Position numbers and translations under genes: made by a program. Below are positions 33,547 through 43,126 of a DNA stretch of 64,000 nucleotides, one piece after another (the first letter of the stretch is position 1; every line of letters begins with the position of its first letter). This DNA is from Pseudomonas taetrolens. GTDB lineage: Bacteria; Pseudomonadota; Gammaproteobacteria; Pseudomonadales; Pseudomonadaceae. The stretch spans positions 1,936,001 to 2,000,000 of the forward strand of contig NZ_LS483370.1 of NCBI RefSeq assembly GCF_900475285.1. The letters run 5' to 3'. The notes beneath the pieces are model-generated. The model worked only from the letters and a program-made list of their open reading frames with translations. It was not told the DNA's origin and did no database searches.

Positions 33547-34254
33547 ATGCTTCCAGTACCGTTCAGGAAATCTGGCAACGCTGTGCACCTGCGTGTTCGC
33601 GCCTGGCGTGGGCGAGTGGGGCTGGGGTTGGTAGCAAGCCTTTCGGTACTGGCGGGCATGACCGATGCCATTGGCTTTTTGGCCACGGGTGACTTTATTT
33701 CGTTCATGAGTGGCAATACCACGCGGCTGGCCGTGGCCATCGGCGAGGGTAATCTGCAGAGCGTGGTGCGTTTGGTGGGTGCAGTGCTGGCGTTCGTGGT
33801 CGGCAATGCCCTGGGTATCATGATCGGACGCTGGGGTGGCCAGCGCGCGCTGCCACTGATGCTATGGATCGCCGGACTTTTATGCGCCGCCGCCCTGGTG
33901 CCCTTCGACTCACGCGCCCCTGCGATGCTGGCGGCCATTGTGGCGATGGGCATGCTCAATGCGGCAGTGGAGCAGGTTAACGGTTTGCCGGTTGGGCTGA
34001 CCTATGTGACGGGCGCGCTCTCGCGTTTCGGGCGCGGGCTGGGCCGTTGGTTATTGGGCGAGCGGCCCAGTGGCTGGCGAGTACAGTTGGTGCCGTGGAC
34101 GGGCATGTTATCGGGTGCGGTTATCGGTGCGCTGCTGGAAGCGCGCTTCGGCATCATGGCATTGCTCTTCAGCGCCGGGTTCTCCGTGGTGCTGGGCCTG
34201 GTGTCATTGAAAATTCCCCGGCGCTGGCAGCGCGACTACATGCCGCGCAAGTGA
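33547..34254 (+). CDS. DUF1275 (YoaK-like) membrane protein
   Basis: 235 residues with about six membrane helices. The first helix carries GMTDAIGFLATGDFISFMSGNTTRLA, typical of DUF1275, and later GLPVGLTYVTGALSRFGRGL. Function of the family is unknown. The 261-bp gap upstream contains only AT-rich sequence with no gene I can support. Confidence 0.85.
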   Translation: MLPVPFRKSGNAVHLRVRAWRGRVGLGLVASLSVLAGMTDAIGFLATGDFISFMSGNTTRLAVAIGEGNLQSVVRLVGAVLAFVVGNALGIMIGRWGGQRALPLMLWIAGLLCAAALVPFDSRAPAMLAAIVAMGMLNAAVEQVNGLPVGLTYVTGALSRFGRGLGRWLLGERPSGWRVQLVPWTGMLSGAVIGALLEARFGIMALLFSAGFSVVLGLVSLKIPRRWQRDYMPRK

Positions 34255-34415
34255 GCCCGGGTCGGATGACTCAAGTCGGTGCCCATCGTCGTCAATCCTG
34301 ACTGTGCTGTTGGCGGCCCTTGGCGTGTGGCATCAAGCGCCCGTATTGCTGAAGGCGCGCTAGAGGTAGACTGGCAACGTGCCCATGCATGCCCAAACCC
34401 GTAACAGGAGCCGTC

Positions 34416-35168
34416 GTGTCCCAGTCTGTTGATGACCATTCATCCCTTGAGTCGTTTTCCATCGAGAGTCCTTCGCCGCTGTACGCACGCGTCAAGCAGG
34501 CCATCGCGCAGAAAATCCGTTCAGGCGCCTGGCTGCCCAACTCAAAATTGCCCTCGGAAAGCGAATTGCTCAACCTGCTGGGCGTGAGCCGCATGACTAT
34601 CAACCGTGCGCTACGTGAATTGACCATTGAAGGCCTGCTGGTACGCATGCAAGGCGTCGGCACGTTTGTGGCTGTGCCAAAAGGGCAATCGGCTTTATTC
34701 GAGATTCGTAATATTGCCCAGGAAATTTCGGAGCGCGGTCATGCCCATCGCTGTGAAGTCATTCTTCTCGAAGAGCTTGCACCGAAGTCCTCATTGGCCT
34801 TGCCGTTTGCCCTGGACGGTATCAAGCGGGTGTTTCATTCCGTGATGGTGCATCACGAAAACGACATGCCCGTGCAAATAGAAGAGCGGTTCGTCAATGC
34901 CGCGATTGCCCCCGATTACTTGCTGCAGGATTTCACCCGGACCACCGCCTATGCCTATCTGATGCAGCTGGCACCCCTCACCGGAGGGGAGCATGTCGTC
35001 GAAGCCATCCATGCCAAATCGGCAGAGTGCCGCTTACTGCAGATCAAGCGCAACGAACCCTGCCTGTTGATTCGCCGGCGCACCTGGTCGGCCCAGGGGC
35101 TGGTGGGCAGCGCACGTCTGGTCTACCCCGGCTCACGTTACCGCTTGCAAGGTCAATGCGGTAATTGA
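34416..35168 (+). CDS. hutC: HutC-like GntR-family repressor
   Basis: The GTG at 34416 follows AGGAG by six nt and gives 250 residues, close to the usual HutC length; an in-frame ATG at 34389 lacks such a site. The N-terminal winged helix (PLYARVKQAIAQKIRSGAWL, LPSESELLNLLGVSRMTIN) and the UTRA domain (IAQEISERGHAHRCEVILLE, EERFVNAAIAPDYLLQDF) match HutC, which binds urocanate. A dyad like the known hut operator lies before the next gene, urocanase. Here it probably represses the HutU/CoA-transferase/dehydrogenase/permease unit, with urocanate as inducer. It may be a paralogue of the main hut regulator. Confidence 0.82.
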   Translation: MSQSVDDHSSLESFSIESPSPLYARVKQAIAQKIRSGAWLPNSKLPSESELLNLLGVSRMTINRALRELTIEGLLVRMQGVGTFVAVPKGQSALFEIRNIAQEISERGHAHRCEVILLEELAPKSSLALPFALDGIKRVFHSVMVHHENDMPVQIEERFVNAAIAPDYLLQDFTRTTAYAYLMQLAPLTGGEHVVEAIHAKSAECRLLQIKRNEPCLLIRRRTWSAQGLVGSARLVYPGSRYRLQGQCGN

Positions 35169-35180
35169 GGACGCAGTTTT

Positions 35181-35206
35181 ACGCGGGAACACAGTGTTAC
35201 CCGCGT
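35181..35206 (+). terminator. Terminator after hutC-like gene
   Basis: ACGCGGG...CCCGCGT forms a hairpin with inner ACA/TGT pairs, beginning 12 bp after the stop and followed by TACTTTT. It separates the repressor from the urocanase transcript. Confidence 0.6.
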
Positions 35207-35403
35207 TACTTTTGGTGCAATTCCGTTACCTTCCTGCCCTGAATCGCACCAAGTTGCGGCAATTTATTGTGGCTATCTGCTGCATGAAAAATACTTTCCA
35301 AAAAATCATTAGATTCTAACTTAATGATTTAAAAGTAAATTTATAGATGGATCAGATAGAGATGCCTATTCAGGTGCTCAGGTTGGCCCTTCACTTGCAT
35401 TCA

Positions 35404-35417
35404 CTTGTACATACAGG
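35404..35417. promoter_or_regulatory. HutC-type operator dyad before hutU
   Basis: CTTGTACATACAGG is CTTGTA-N2-TACAGG; its reverse complement CCTGTATGTACAAG differs at one base from CTTGTATGTACAAG, the dyad I recall for Pseudomonas hut operators. It lies 67-80 bp before the urocanase start, at the end of a 315-bp gap whose remaining AT-rich sequence has no gene. Confidence 0.55.
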
Positions 35418-35483
35418 TTGGTATAAGTGCTCTGGTAGCACATGACACCGTATGACATTGAAGCCATTTGATGAGGATGAACC

Positions 35484-37160
35484 ATGACCACTGCCCCTGA
35501 CCGCCACCGTGACGGTGAAATCCGTGCAGCACGCGGCACCCAGCTCACCGCCAAGAGCTGGATGACCGAAGCCCCGTTGCGGATGCTGATGAACAACCTC
35601 GACCCGCAAGTGGCCGAGAACCCGACCGAGCTGGTGGTGTATGGCGGTATTGGTCGCGCGGCGCGTAACTGGGAGTGCTACGACAAGATTGTCGAGAGCC
35701 TGACCAACCTCAACGATGACGAAACCCTGCTGGTGCAGTCGGGCAAGCCGGTCGGTGTGTTCAAAACCCACAGCAACGCGCCCCGTGTACTGATCGCCAA
35801 CTCCAACCTGGTGCCACACTGGGCCACGTGGGAGCACTTCAACGAACTCGACGCCAAGGGCCTGGCCATGTATGGGCAGATGACCGCCGGCAGCTGGATC
35901 TACATCGGTAGCCAAGGCATCGTTCAGGGCACGTACGAGACCTTCGTTGAAGCCGGGCGCCAGCATTACAACGGCAGCCTGGTGGGCAAATGGGTACTCA
36001 CCGCCGGCCTGGGTGGCATGGGCGGTGCGCAGCCTCTGGCTGCCACTCTGGCCGGTGCCTGCTCGCTGAACATCGAATGCCAGCAGAGTCGCATCGATTT
36101 CCGTCTGGCGACCCGTTATGTCGACGAACAAGCCGTGGACCTGGATGACGCGCTGGCGCGTATCGCGAAATACACCGCTGAAGGCAAAGCCATTTCTATC
36201 GCCCTGTGCGGGAATGCCGCCGAACTGCTGCCAGAAATGGTCCGCCGTGGCGTACGTCCGGACATGGTCACCGACCAGACCAGCGCTCACGACCCGCTTA
36301 ACGGCTACCTGCCCAAAGGCTGGACCTGGGAACAGTACCGCGACCGCGCCGTGACCGATCCGGCTGCCGTGGTCAAAGCCGCCAAAGCCTCCATGGGCGA
36401 ACACGTCGAAGCCATGCTGGCGTTCCAGAAAGCCGGTATTCCGACCTTCGACTACGGTAACAACATCCGTCAGATGGCCAAGGAAGTCGGCGTCGAAAAC
36501 GCCTTCGACTTCCCGGGTTTTGTACCGGCTTATATCCGTCCCTTGTTCTGCCGTGGCGTAGGCCCGTTCCGCTGGGTTGCGCTGTCGGGTGATCCGGAAG
36601 ACATTTACAAAACCGACGCCAAGGTCAAAGAACTGATTGCCGACGACGCCCACCTGCACAACTGGCTGGACATGGCCCGCGAGCGCATCAGCTTCCAGGG
36701 TCTGCCGGCACGTATCTGCTGGGTTGGCCTGGGTCAGCGCGCCAAGCTCGGCCTGGCGTTCAACGAAATGGTACGCAGCGGTGAGTTGAAAGCACCGATC
36801 GTGATCGGTCGCGACCACCTGGATTCGGGTTCGGTGTCCAGCCCGAACCGCGAAACCGAATCGATGAAGGATGGCTCGGATGCAGTCTCCGACTGGCCGC
36901 TGCTCAACGCCTTGCTCAACACCGCGAGCGGCGCGACCTGGGTTTCGCTGCACCACGGCGGTGGCGTTGGTATGGGCTTCTCGCAGCATTCGGGGATGGT
37001 GATCGTGTGTGACGGCACCGACGAAGCGGCCGAACGCATCGCCCGCGTCCTGCACAACGACCCGGCCACCGGGGTGATGCGCCATGCCGATGCCGGCTAC
37101 GACATCGCCATTGACTGCGCCAACGAGCAGGGCCTGAACCTGCCGATGGTTAACGGCTGA
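35484..37160 (+). CDS. hutU: Urocanate hydratase (urocanase)
   Basis: 558 residues, essentially the full HutU length. The NAD-binding loop [19 protein letters not shown] lies at 173-191 and the catalytic region [18 protein letters not shown] has Cys412, equivalent to Cys410 of P. putida urocanase. It converts urocanate to imidazolonepropionate. Unlike Pseudomonas hut operons, no hutH, hutD, hutI or hutG follows; instead a CoA-transferase and an acyl-CoA dehydrogenase do. Hence it may serve urocanate produced from imidazolepropionate rather than from histidine. A GAGGA site precedes the ATG. Confidence 0.93.
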   Translation: MTTAPDRHRDGEIRAARGTQLTAKSWMTEAPLRMLMNNLDPQVAENPTELVVYGGIGRAARNWECYDKIVESLTNLNDDETLLVQSGKPVGVFKTHSNAPRVLIANSNLVPHWATWEHFNELDAKGLAMYGQMTAGSWIYIGSQGIVQGTYETFVEAGRQHYNGSLVGKWVLTAGLGGMGGAQPLAATLAGACSLNIECQQSRIDFRLATRYVDEQAVDLDDALARIAKYTAEGKAISIALCGNAAELLPEMVRRGVRPDMVTDQTSAHDPLNGYLPKGWTWEQYRDRAVTDPAAVVKAAKASMGEHVEAMLAFQKAGIPTFDYGNNIRQMAKEVGVENAFDFPGFVPAYIRPLFCRGVGPFRWVALSGDPEDIYKTDAKVKELIADDAHLHNWLDMARERISFQGLPARICWVGLGQRAKLGLAFNEMVRSGELKAPIVIGRDHLDSGSVSSPNRETESMKDGSDAVSDWPLLNALLNTASGATWVSLHHGGGVGMGFSQHSGMVIVCDGTDEAAERIARVLHNDPATGVMRHADAGYDIAIDCANEQGLNLPMVNG

Positions 37161-37204
37161 TAGACGCCAGCCCGGCAGGGCATCAAGACTCCGAGGTGAT
37201 AAAA

Positions 37205-38365
37205 ATGAACAGCAGTCCATTTACCCGACAACTGCAAGGCGTGCGCGTGCTGGACATCAGTCGCGTGCTGGCAGGGCCGCATTGCACGGCGATGCTCGCG
37301 GATCTGGGGGCCGACGTCATCAAGTTCGAAGTGCCGCAAGAGGGCGATGATGCCCGGCACCTGGGGCCGTTTCTGGATGGCGAGAGCGTGTATTTCGGGT
37401 TGATTAACCGGGGCAAGCGCAGCGTTGAAATCGATTTCAAGGACCCGGCGGATCGTCAGCGTTTTTATGAGTTGGTGGCCGATGCGGATGTGGTGGTCGA
37501 GAACTTCCGTCCCGGGGTTACCCAACGGCTGGGCATTGATTTCGATACCCTCAAACAGCACAACCCGCAGCTGATCTACGCCAGCATTTCGGGCTTTGGC
37601 CAGGATGGTCCGCTGTCCAGCCGTCCGGCCTACGACATCGTGGCCCAGGCCATGTCCGGCCTGATGAGCGTGACCGGATTTGCATCCACCGGGCCGACCC
37701 GCAGCGGCGAGGCCATAGGCGACCTGTGCGCAGGGGTGTACGCGGCCTGGGCAATCAGCTCGGCGCTGTTTGCCCGTGAGCGTCATGCTCCGGGTGCGCA
37801 GTACATCGACGTGGCCATGTTTGATGTGCTGTTCAGTTTGCAAATGACCGGTCTGTCCAACCTTTACGCCAACGGTGTTGCGCCGGGGCTGGTGGGTAAC
37901 CGGCATCCGGTCTCGACACCGTTCGACACCTACCGCGCTGCCGATGGTCTGGTGGTGATTGCCGTGGCCAGCAATCGTTTGTTCGAGCGCTTGTGTCACT
38001 GCATGGGGCAACCGGAACTGGCCACTGATCCACGGTTTATCGATGACACCCGGCGCACGCTGAACGAGCCGGCGTTGCGCGCAGCCATCGAAGGTTGGAC
38101 GGCACAGCACAGCGTCGAGCATTTGTGTGACGGCTTGCTGGACGCGGGAGTGCCCTCGTCACCGGTCTGGAACCTGGCCGAGGCCGCAGGCAGCGAACAT
38201 GCCCGAGTGCGTCAGTTGCAGGTTCTGCCTGAGGGCGGGGCCTTACCGCTGGTGCCGCAACCGGTGTTTTTCAATGGCCAGAAACCACACGCAACCACTC
38301 GCGCCCCGCAATTGGGCGCCGACAACAGGCTGTTTGGCCTGAGCAAATCAGGAGAGCACGCATGA
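37205..38365 (+). CDS. Class III (CaiB/BaiF-type) CoA-transferase
   Basis: 386 residues from an ATG after GAGGTG, 44 bp downstream of hutU. VRVLDISRVLAGPHCTAMLA, ADVIKFEVPQEGDDAR and NRGKRSVEIDFKD mark the family; the catalytic Asp173 is in GEAIGDLCAGVYAA and PFDTYRAADGLVVIAV follows. These enzymes swap CoA between carboxylic acids. Next to an acyl-CoA dehydrogenase (4-bp overlap) and urocanase, it could load CoA onto imidazolepropionate from urocanoyl-CoA or succinyl-CoA. The substrate assignment is inferred. Confidence 0.87.
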   Translation: MNSSPFTRQLQGVRVLDISRVLAGPHCTAMLADLGADVIKFEVPQEGDDARHLGPFLDGESVYFGLINRGKRSVEIDFKDPADRQRFYELVADADVVVENFRPGVTQRLGIDFDTLKQHNPQLIYASISGFGQDGPLSSRPAYDIVAQAMSGLMSVTGFASTGPTRSGEAIGDLCAGVYAAWAISSALFARERHAPGAQYIDVAMFDVLFSLQMTGLSNLYANGVAPGLVGNRHPVSTPFDTYRAADGLVVIAVASNRLFERLCHCMGQPELATDPRFIDDTRRTLNEPALRAAIEGWTAQHSVEHLCDGLLDAGVPSSPVWNLAEAAGSEHARVRQLQVLPEGGALPLVPQPVFFNGQKPHATTRAPQLGADNRLFGLSKSGEHA

Positions 38366-39504
38366 ACTTTGAATTGAATGCAGAAGAACTGGCGGTGATT
38401 GAAAGTGCCGAGCAGGTCGCACGCGAAGTGATTCAACCGCTGGCCCGGCATTACGACGAAACCGAAACATTCTGCGCCGACAGCATCAAGGCCTTGGGTG
38501 ACCTGGGGTGCATGGGGATCAACTTGCCTGAGACTTACGGTGGGTTGGGGATCGGCAGTCTGGCCATGAGCCGTGTGGTGGAGGCTGTGGCAGGTGCGTG
38601 TGCCTCAACGGCATCGGCCATGACCGCACATTTCCTGGCGACGGACTCGATTCTGCTGGGCGGGACCGAGGAGCAGAAGCAGGAGTGGCTGCCACGTGCT
38701 GCAAGTGGCGAACTGCTGGGCGCATTCGCCCTGACCGAACCGGCCGCAGGTTCAAACCCTGCCGACATGCGCAGTCGTGCCGTGCGTGAAGACGGTGGCT
38801 GGCGCGTACGCGGCAGCAAGCATTACATCACCAACGCCAAAGAAGCCGATTTCATCGTTCTTTACGTCAAGACGGATGCTGAAGCAGGGCACAAGGGCAT
38901 TAGCGCTTTTATGGTGCCCCGTGGCACGCCCGGGATCGATTTCTCCAGCCCGGAAAAAACCATGGGCTTGCGTGGCAGCACGATTTACGAGTTGGCGCTC
39001 GATTGCTGGTTGCCGGCATCGGCATTGCTGGGTGTTGAAGGGCAGGGCTTTAATACTGCGATGGCGGTACTGGATCGCGGACGGGTCGAAGTGGCGGCGA
39101 TGTCGCTGGGTATCGCCAATGCGGCCTTGCAAGCCAGTCTGAACTGGGTGCGTGAACGGCAGATCGGGCCCAAGCCGCTGGCCGCCTATCAAGGAACGCA
39201 ATGGCGGCTGGCGGATATGTATGCGCAGCTTGAGAGCGCCCGTCTGCTGACCATGAAAGCTGCGGCACGGCGTGACAGTGGCGAACGTTTCAGTCTGGAT
39301 TCGGCCACGGCCAAACTGGTGGCTGCCGAATGTGCCGGTTTTGTCACCGATGCGGCGCTGCAATTGCATGGAGGCTATGGCTACGTTCGCGACTTGCCCC
39401 TTGAGCGCTATGTACGCGACGCGCGGATCCTGAGGATTTTTGAAGGCACCTCAGAGGTGCAGAAAATCATCATTTCCCGTGCCTTGCTCGACGCCTGCAA
39501 GTAA
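38362..39504 (+). CDS. Acyl-CoA dehydrogenase, short-chain/aryl-propionyl type
   Basis: 380 residues, ATG overlapping the CoA-transferase stop (ATGA). It has [20 protein letters not shown] for flavin binding, VPRGTPGIDFSSPEKTMGLR, QLHGGYGYVRDLPLERYVRD and the catalytic Glu361 in RIFEGTSEVQ, so it is a self-contained, active homotetrameric type unlike the steroid enzymes in this window. The strict coupling to a CoA-transferase beside urocanase suggests it desaturates imidazolepropionyl-CoA to urocanoyl-CoA; electrons would go to ETF, encoded shortly downstream. A GGCAGGAG/CTCCTGCC hairpin follows the stop. Confidence 0.87.
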   Translation: MNFELNAEELAVIESAEQVAREVIQPLARHYDETETFCADSIKALGDLGCMGINLPETYGGLGIGSLAMSRVVEAVAGACASTASAMTAHFLATDSILLGGTEEQKQEWLPRAASGELLGAFALTEPAAGSNPADMRSRAVREDGGWRVRGSKHYITNAKEADFIVLYVKTDAEAGHKGISAFMVPRGTPGIDFSSPEKTMGLRGSTIYELALDCWLPASALLGVEGQGFNTAMAVLDRGRVEVAAMSLGIANAALQASLNWVRERQIGPKPLAAYQGTQWRLADMYAQLESARLLTMKAAARRDSGERFSLDSATAKLVAAECAGFVTDAALQLHGGYGYVRDLPLERYVRDARILRIFEGTSEVQKIIISRALLDACK

Positions 39505-39631
39505 TCGGTTTGCGGCAGGAGCACGGCTCCTGCCAGCGGCTGCAGGGATGCGTAGCGGTACGGTCAAGGATTGGAAAAGTCTTTCCCAAAACAACGGGCG
39601 CACCCACGGTGACGACCTCAAGGAACTGCTT

Positions 39632-41059
39632 ATGTCCACGCACAATGAAGATTCACCGCGGGCCGCGCTGGTTGAACAGCGCTCAATTGATTACATCCCG
39701 GAATCCGAACGCCATGGCCGCCTGTTCAGTCAGTTTACCTTGTGGTTCGGGGCGAACTTGCAAGTGACGGCGATTGTCACCGGGGCACTGGCCGTGGTTC
39801 TGGGCGGCGATGTGTTCTGGTCGCTGATCGGCCTGTTGATTGGACAAGTACTGGGTGGTGCAATCATGGCGCTGCATGCGGCGCAAGGCCCCAAGCTGGG
39901 CTTGCCGCAGATGATCTCCAGCCGGGTACAGTTCGGTGTTTATGGCGCGGTGATACCGATCGTACTGGTGTGCCTGATGTACGTGGGCTTTTCGGCCAGC
40001 GGTTCGGTACTGGCCGGGCAGGCTGTCGGGCAACTGGCGGGTGTCAGTGATTCGTGGGGCATTCTGATTTTTGCCGCGTTGATCGTGCTGCTGACCATCC
40101 TCGGCTATCGCACCATTCATATGATTGGACGGGTGGCGAGCGTGGTCGGCGTCCTGGCGTTCTTCTATTTGTTCTACACCTTGCTGTCGCAAAATGATGT
40201 CGCGGTGCTGCTGAGCAACCGGCACTTCTCGCTGAGCAGTTTTTTGCTGGCCATCTCGCTCTCGGCGTCATGGCAGATCGCGTTTGGGCCGTATGTTGCC
40301 GACTACTCGCGTTACTTGCCGGGCAAAACCTCGTCGGTGAAAACCTTTCTGGCGGTCGGCCTGGGTTCGGTGGTGGGGTCGCAGATATCGATGGTCTTCG
40401 GGGTGTTTGTGGCGGCGCTGGCGGGAGACAAATTCGCCGGCCATGAAGTGTCGTACATCGTAGGGCTGAGCTCGACCGGGGCGATGGCCGCGGTGCTGTA
40501 TTTCTGCGTGGTATTCGGCAAAGTGACGATCACTACGCTCAATGCCTATGGCAGTTTCATGTCGCTGGCGACCATTGTCAGCGGGTTTCGCGGCAATCAC
40601 GAGATTTCCAGAAGCCTGCGCCTTGTCTACATCCTGATCATGGTGGGGCTGGCCACCTTGCTGGCGTTGTTGGGGCAGCACTCGTTCCTGCACGATTTTT
40701 CGGCATTCATTCTGTTTCTGCTCGCGTTTTTCACGCCGTGGAGCGCCATCAACCTGGTGGACTTCTATCTGATAAGCAAAGAGCGCTACGACGTGCCGGC
40801 ACTGTCTAACCCAAATGGCCGATACGGACGCTGGAACCTGCGCGGTATTCTCGTGTATGCCTTTGGGGTAGTGATCCAGCTGCCTTTTATTGCCACCAGT
40901 TTCTACACTGGACCATTGGTCGAACATCTGGGCGGTACCGATATCTCCTGGATCATCGGCCTGACGCTACCCGCGCTGGTGTACTACTTCGTGGCCCGCC
41001 ATTCGGGGCAAACAGTTCCGGACCGGCTTATTTTGCCAGTCGAGCCGTCGGCGGTTTAA
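39632..41059 (+). CDS. NCS1-family cytosine/purine-type permease
   Basis: 475 residues from the ATG at 39632 (AAGGA upstream); the longer frame overlaps the dehydrogenase end and is not needed. About 12 helices with [20 protein letters not shown] at the N-terminus, [20 protein letters not shown] and [20 protein letters not shown], all NCS1 hallmarks. NCS1 carriers import nucleobases, hydantoins and other small heterocycles. A gene of this family also occurs in the Pseudomonas hut locus (P. aeruginosa PA5099 region, from memory). Here an imidazole acid such as imidazolepropionate or urocanate is a plausible substrate. Confidence 0.85.
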   Translation: MSTHNEDSPRAALVEQRSIDYIPESERHGRLFSQFTLWFGANLQVTAIVTGALAVVLGGDVFWSLIGLLIGQVLGGAIMALHAAQGPKLGLPQMISSRVQFGVYGAVIPIVLVCLMYVGFSASGSVLAGQAVGQLAGVSDSWGILIFAALIVLLTILGYRTIHMIGRVASVVGVLAFFYLFYTLLSQNDVAVLLSNRHFSLSSFLLAISLSASWQIAFGPYVADYSRYLPGKTSSVKTFLAVGLGSVVGSQISMVFGVFVAALAGDKFAGHEVSYIVGLSSTGAMAAVLYFCVVFGKVTITTLNAYGSFMSLATIVSGFRGNHEISRSLRLVYILIMVGLATLLALLGQHSFLHDFSAFILFLLAFFTPWSAINLVDFYLISKERYDVPALSNPNGRYGRWNLRGILVYAFGVVIQLPFIATSFYTGPLVEHLGGTDISWIIGLTLPALVYYFVARHSGQTVPDRLILPVEPSAV

Positions 41060-41142
41060 GGGTTTCAATCAACACTGGTGGAGGGCGCCGGTACGAGCCG
41101 GCGCCATGCCCAAGGCAATGTATAGCCATTGAGGGAGAAGCA

Positions 41143-41892
41143 ATGAAGGTGCTGGCCTGTATCAAACGAGTGGTCGATTACAACGTTAAGGTTCGCGTCA
41201 AAGCGGACAACTCCGGCGTTGACCTCGCCAACGTCAAGATGTCGATGAACCCCTTCTGCGAAATCGCAGTGGAAGAAGCCGTACGCCTGAAAGAGAAGGG
41301 CGTTGCGACTGAAATCGTCGTCGTCTCCATCGGTCCGACCACGGCTCAGGAACAGCTGCGTACTGCGCTGGCTCTGGGTGCCGATCGTGCCATCCTCGTC
41401 GAATCTGCCGAAGACCTGACCTCGCTGGCCGTGGCCAAGCTGCTCAAGGCGGTGGTCGACAAGGAGCAGCCACAGCTGGTGATCCTGGGCAAACAAGCCA
41501 TCGACAGCGACAACAACCAGACCGGCCAGATGCTGGCGGCGCTGACCGGTTACGGTCAGGGCACCTTTGCTTCGAACGTTGAAGTGGCGGGCGACAAGGT
41601 TGCTGTCACCCGTGAAATCGACGGCGGCGCACAAACGGTTTCGCTGAGTTTGCCGGCCATCATCACCACCGACCTGCGTTTGAACGAGCCGCGTTATGCG
41701 TCCTTGCCAAACATCATGAAAGCCAAAAAGAAGCCGCTTGAAGTGCTGACGCCAGACGCGTTGGGCGTTTCCACAGCTTCGACCCACTCGACTGTGAAAG
41801 TTGAAGCGCCGGCAGCACGCAGCGCTGGCATCAAGGTCAAGTCGGTGGCTGAACTGGTCGAGAAACTGAAAAACGAAGCGAAGGTAATCTAA
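41143..41892 (+). CDS. etfB: Electron transfer flavoprotein beta subunit
   Basis: 249 residues: [20 protein letters not shown], the [19 protein letters not shown] segment, [11 protein letters not shown] for AMP binding, [20 protein letters not shown] and the dehydrogenase-recognition region [20 protein letters not shown]. With EtfA it carries electrons from acyl-CoA dehydrogenases, many of which are encoded in this window, to ETF:quinone oxidoreductase. A GGCGCCGG/CCGGCGCC hairpin (41084-41105) and GAGGGAGAAG precede the start. Confidence 0.95.
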   Translation: MKVLACIKRVVDYNVKVRVKADNSGVDLANVKMSMNPFCEIAVEEAVRLKEKGVATEIVVVSIGPTTAQEQLRTALALGADRAILVESAEDLTSLAVAKLLKAVVDKEQPQLVILGKQAIDSDNNQTGQMLAALTGYGQGTFASNVEVAGDKVAVTREIDGGAQTVSLSLPAIITTDLRLNEPRYASLPNIMKAKKKPLEVLTPDALGVSTASTHSTVKVEAPAARSAGIKVKSVAELVEKLKNEAKVI

Positions 41893-41894
41893 TC

Positions 41895-42824
41895 ATGACT
41901 ATCTTGGTAATCGCAGAACACGACGGCAAGGTGCTGGCTCCGGCCACGCTGAACACCGTAGCCGCCGCTGCCAAAATCGGCGGCGATATCAACGTTCTGG
42001 TTGCAGGCCAGGGCATCGGTTCCGTGGCTGAAGCTGCGGCAAAAATCGCTGGTGTGGCCAAAGTGCTGGTGGCCGATAACGCCGCTTATGCGCATCAGTT
42101 GCCAGAAAACGTAGCGCCCCTGGTTGCAGAGCTGGGTGCCGGCTACAGCCACATCCTGGCCGCCGCGACCTCCAACGGCAAAAACATCCTGCCGCGCGTC
42201 GCCGCGCAGCTGGACGTCGATCAGATCTCCGAGATCATCTCGGTTGAAAGCGCTGACACCTTCAAGCGCCCGATCTACGCCGGTAACGCCATTGCTACCG
42301 TGCAATCCACAGCGCCGGTCAAAGTCATCACCGTACGTGCCACCGGTTTCGATCCGGTTGCTGCAGAAGGCGGTTCGGCAGCGGTTGAAGCGGTTGCAGC
42401 GGTTCACGATGCAGGCACTTCGTCGTTTGTTGGTGAGGAACTGGCCAAGTCTGACCGTCCTGAGCTGACCGCTGCCAAAATCGTCGTTTCCGGCGGTCGT
42501 GGCATGCAGAACGGCGACAACTTCAAACACCTGTACGCTCTGGCCGACAAGCTGGGCGCTGCTGTTGGCGCTTCGCGTGCTGCGGTCGACGCCGGTTTTG
42601 TGCCGAACGACATGCAGGTTGGTCAGACCGGCAAAATTGTTGCGCCACAGCTGTACATCGCGGTTGGTATTTCCGGCGCGATCCAGCATCTGGCGGGCAT
42701 GAAAGACTCCAAAGTGATCGTCGCGATCAACAAGGACGAAGAAGCCCCGATCTTCCAGGTAGCGGATTACGGCCTGGTAGCGGACTTGTTCGAAGCAGTG
42801 CCGGAGCTGGAGCTCGCAGTCTGA
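41895..42824 (+). CDS. etfA: Electron transfer flavoprotein alpha subunit
   Basis: 309 residues, 2 bp after etfB. The FAD-binding C-terminal half has [60 protein letters not shown] and [20 protein letters not shown], the standard EtfA motifs. Forms the ETF heterodimer with EtfB. The usual neighbour in Pseudomonas, the etf-QO dehydrogenase gene, is not next to it here. Confidence 0.95.
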   Translation: MTILVIAEHDGKVLAPATLNTVAAAAKIGGDINVLVAGQGIGSVAEAAAKIAGVAKVLVADNAAYAHQLPENVAPLVAELGAGYSHILAAATSNGKNILPRVAAQLDVDQISEIISVESADTFKRPIYAGNAIATVQSTAPVKVITVRATGFDPVAAEGGSAAVEAVAAVHDAGTSSFVGEELAKSDRPELTAAKIVVSGGRGMQNGDNFKHLYALADKLGAAVGASRAAVDAGFVPNDMQVGQTGKIVAPQLYIAVGISGAIQHLAGMKDSKVIVAINKDEEAPIFQVADYGLVADLFEAVPELELAV

Positions 42825-42906
42825 TGTGAGAGCCGCACAGGCCTCAAAAGGCCCCGGAAATGGGCCGCAATGCTGTTCGCTCAAGGATTGTCGTCAGCCG
42901 GAAAAT

Positions 42907-42934
42907 CCGGAGTCTGGTTTAGACTCCGGGTTTT
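42907..42934 (+). terminator. Intrinsic terminator of etfBA
   Basis: CCGGAGTCT-GGTTT-AGACTCCGG is a perfect 9-bp stem followed by GTTTTTA. The rest of the 302-bp gap to 43126 shows a second short stem (GGGAAA/TTTCCC) and no gene. Confidence 0.85.
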
Positions 42935-43126
42935 TATGCCTGCTGCTCAGGATTTAAGTCTGAACCGGATTGTTCCGGGGCGCCGCTCTCTCGCTTTGAA
43001 GTCTTCGCCGACCACCGTTCTAGGGAGCAACTCACCTTTTTAAGGCCAGTGACGTACCAATGCTGATGAAGGGAAGGGCAGTGATCCACCAGGGAAAGCC
43101 TGATTTCCCATTCGCGTTTTTTAGCC

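Noticed and set aside
35391..37220. 609-codon open frame on the minus strand
   Set aside because: It is the antisense shadow of urocanase, which shows complete family motifs on the plus strand.
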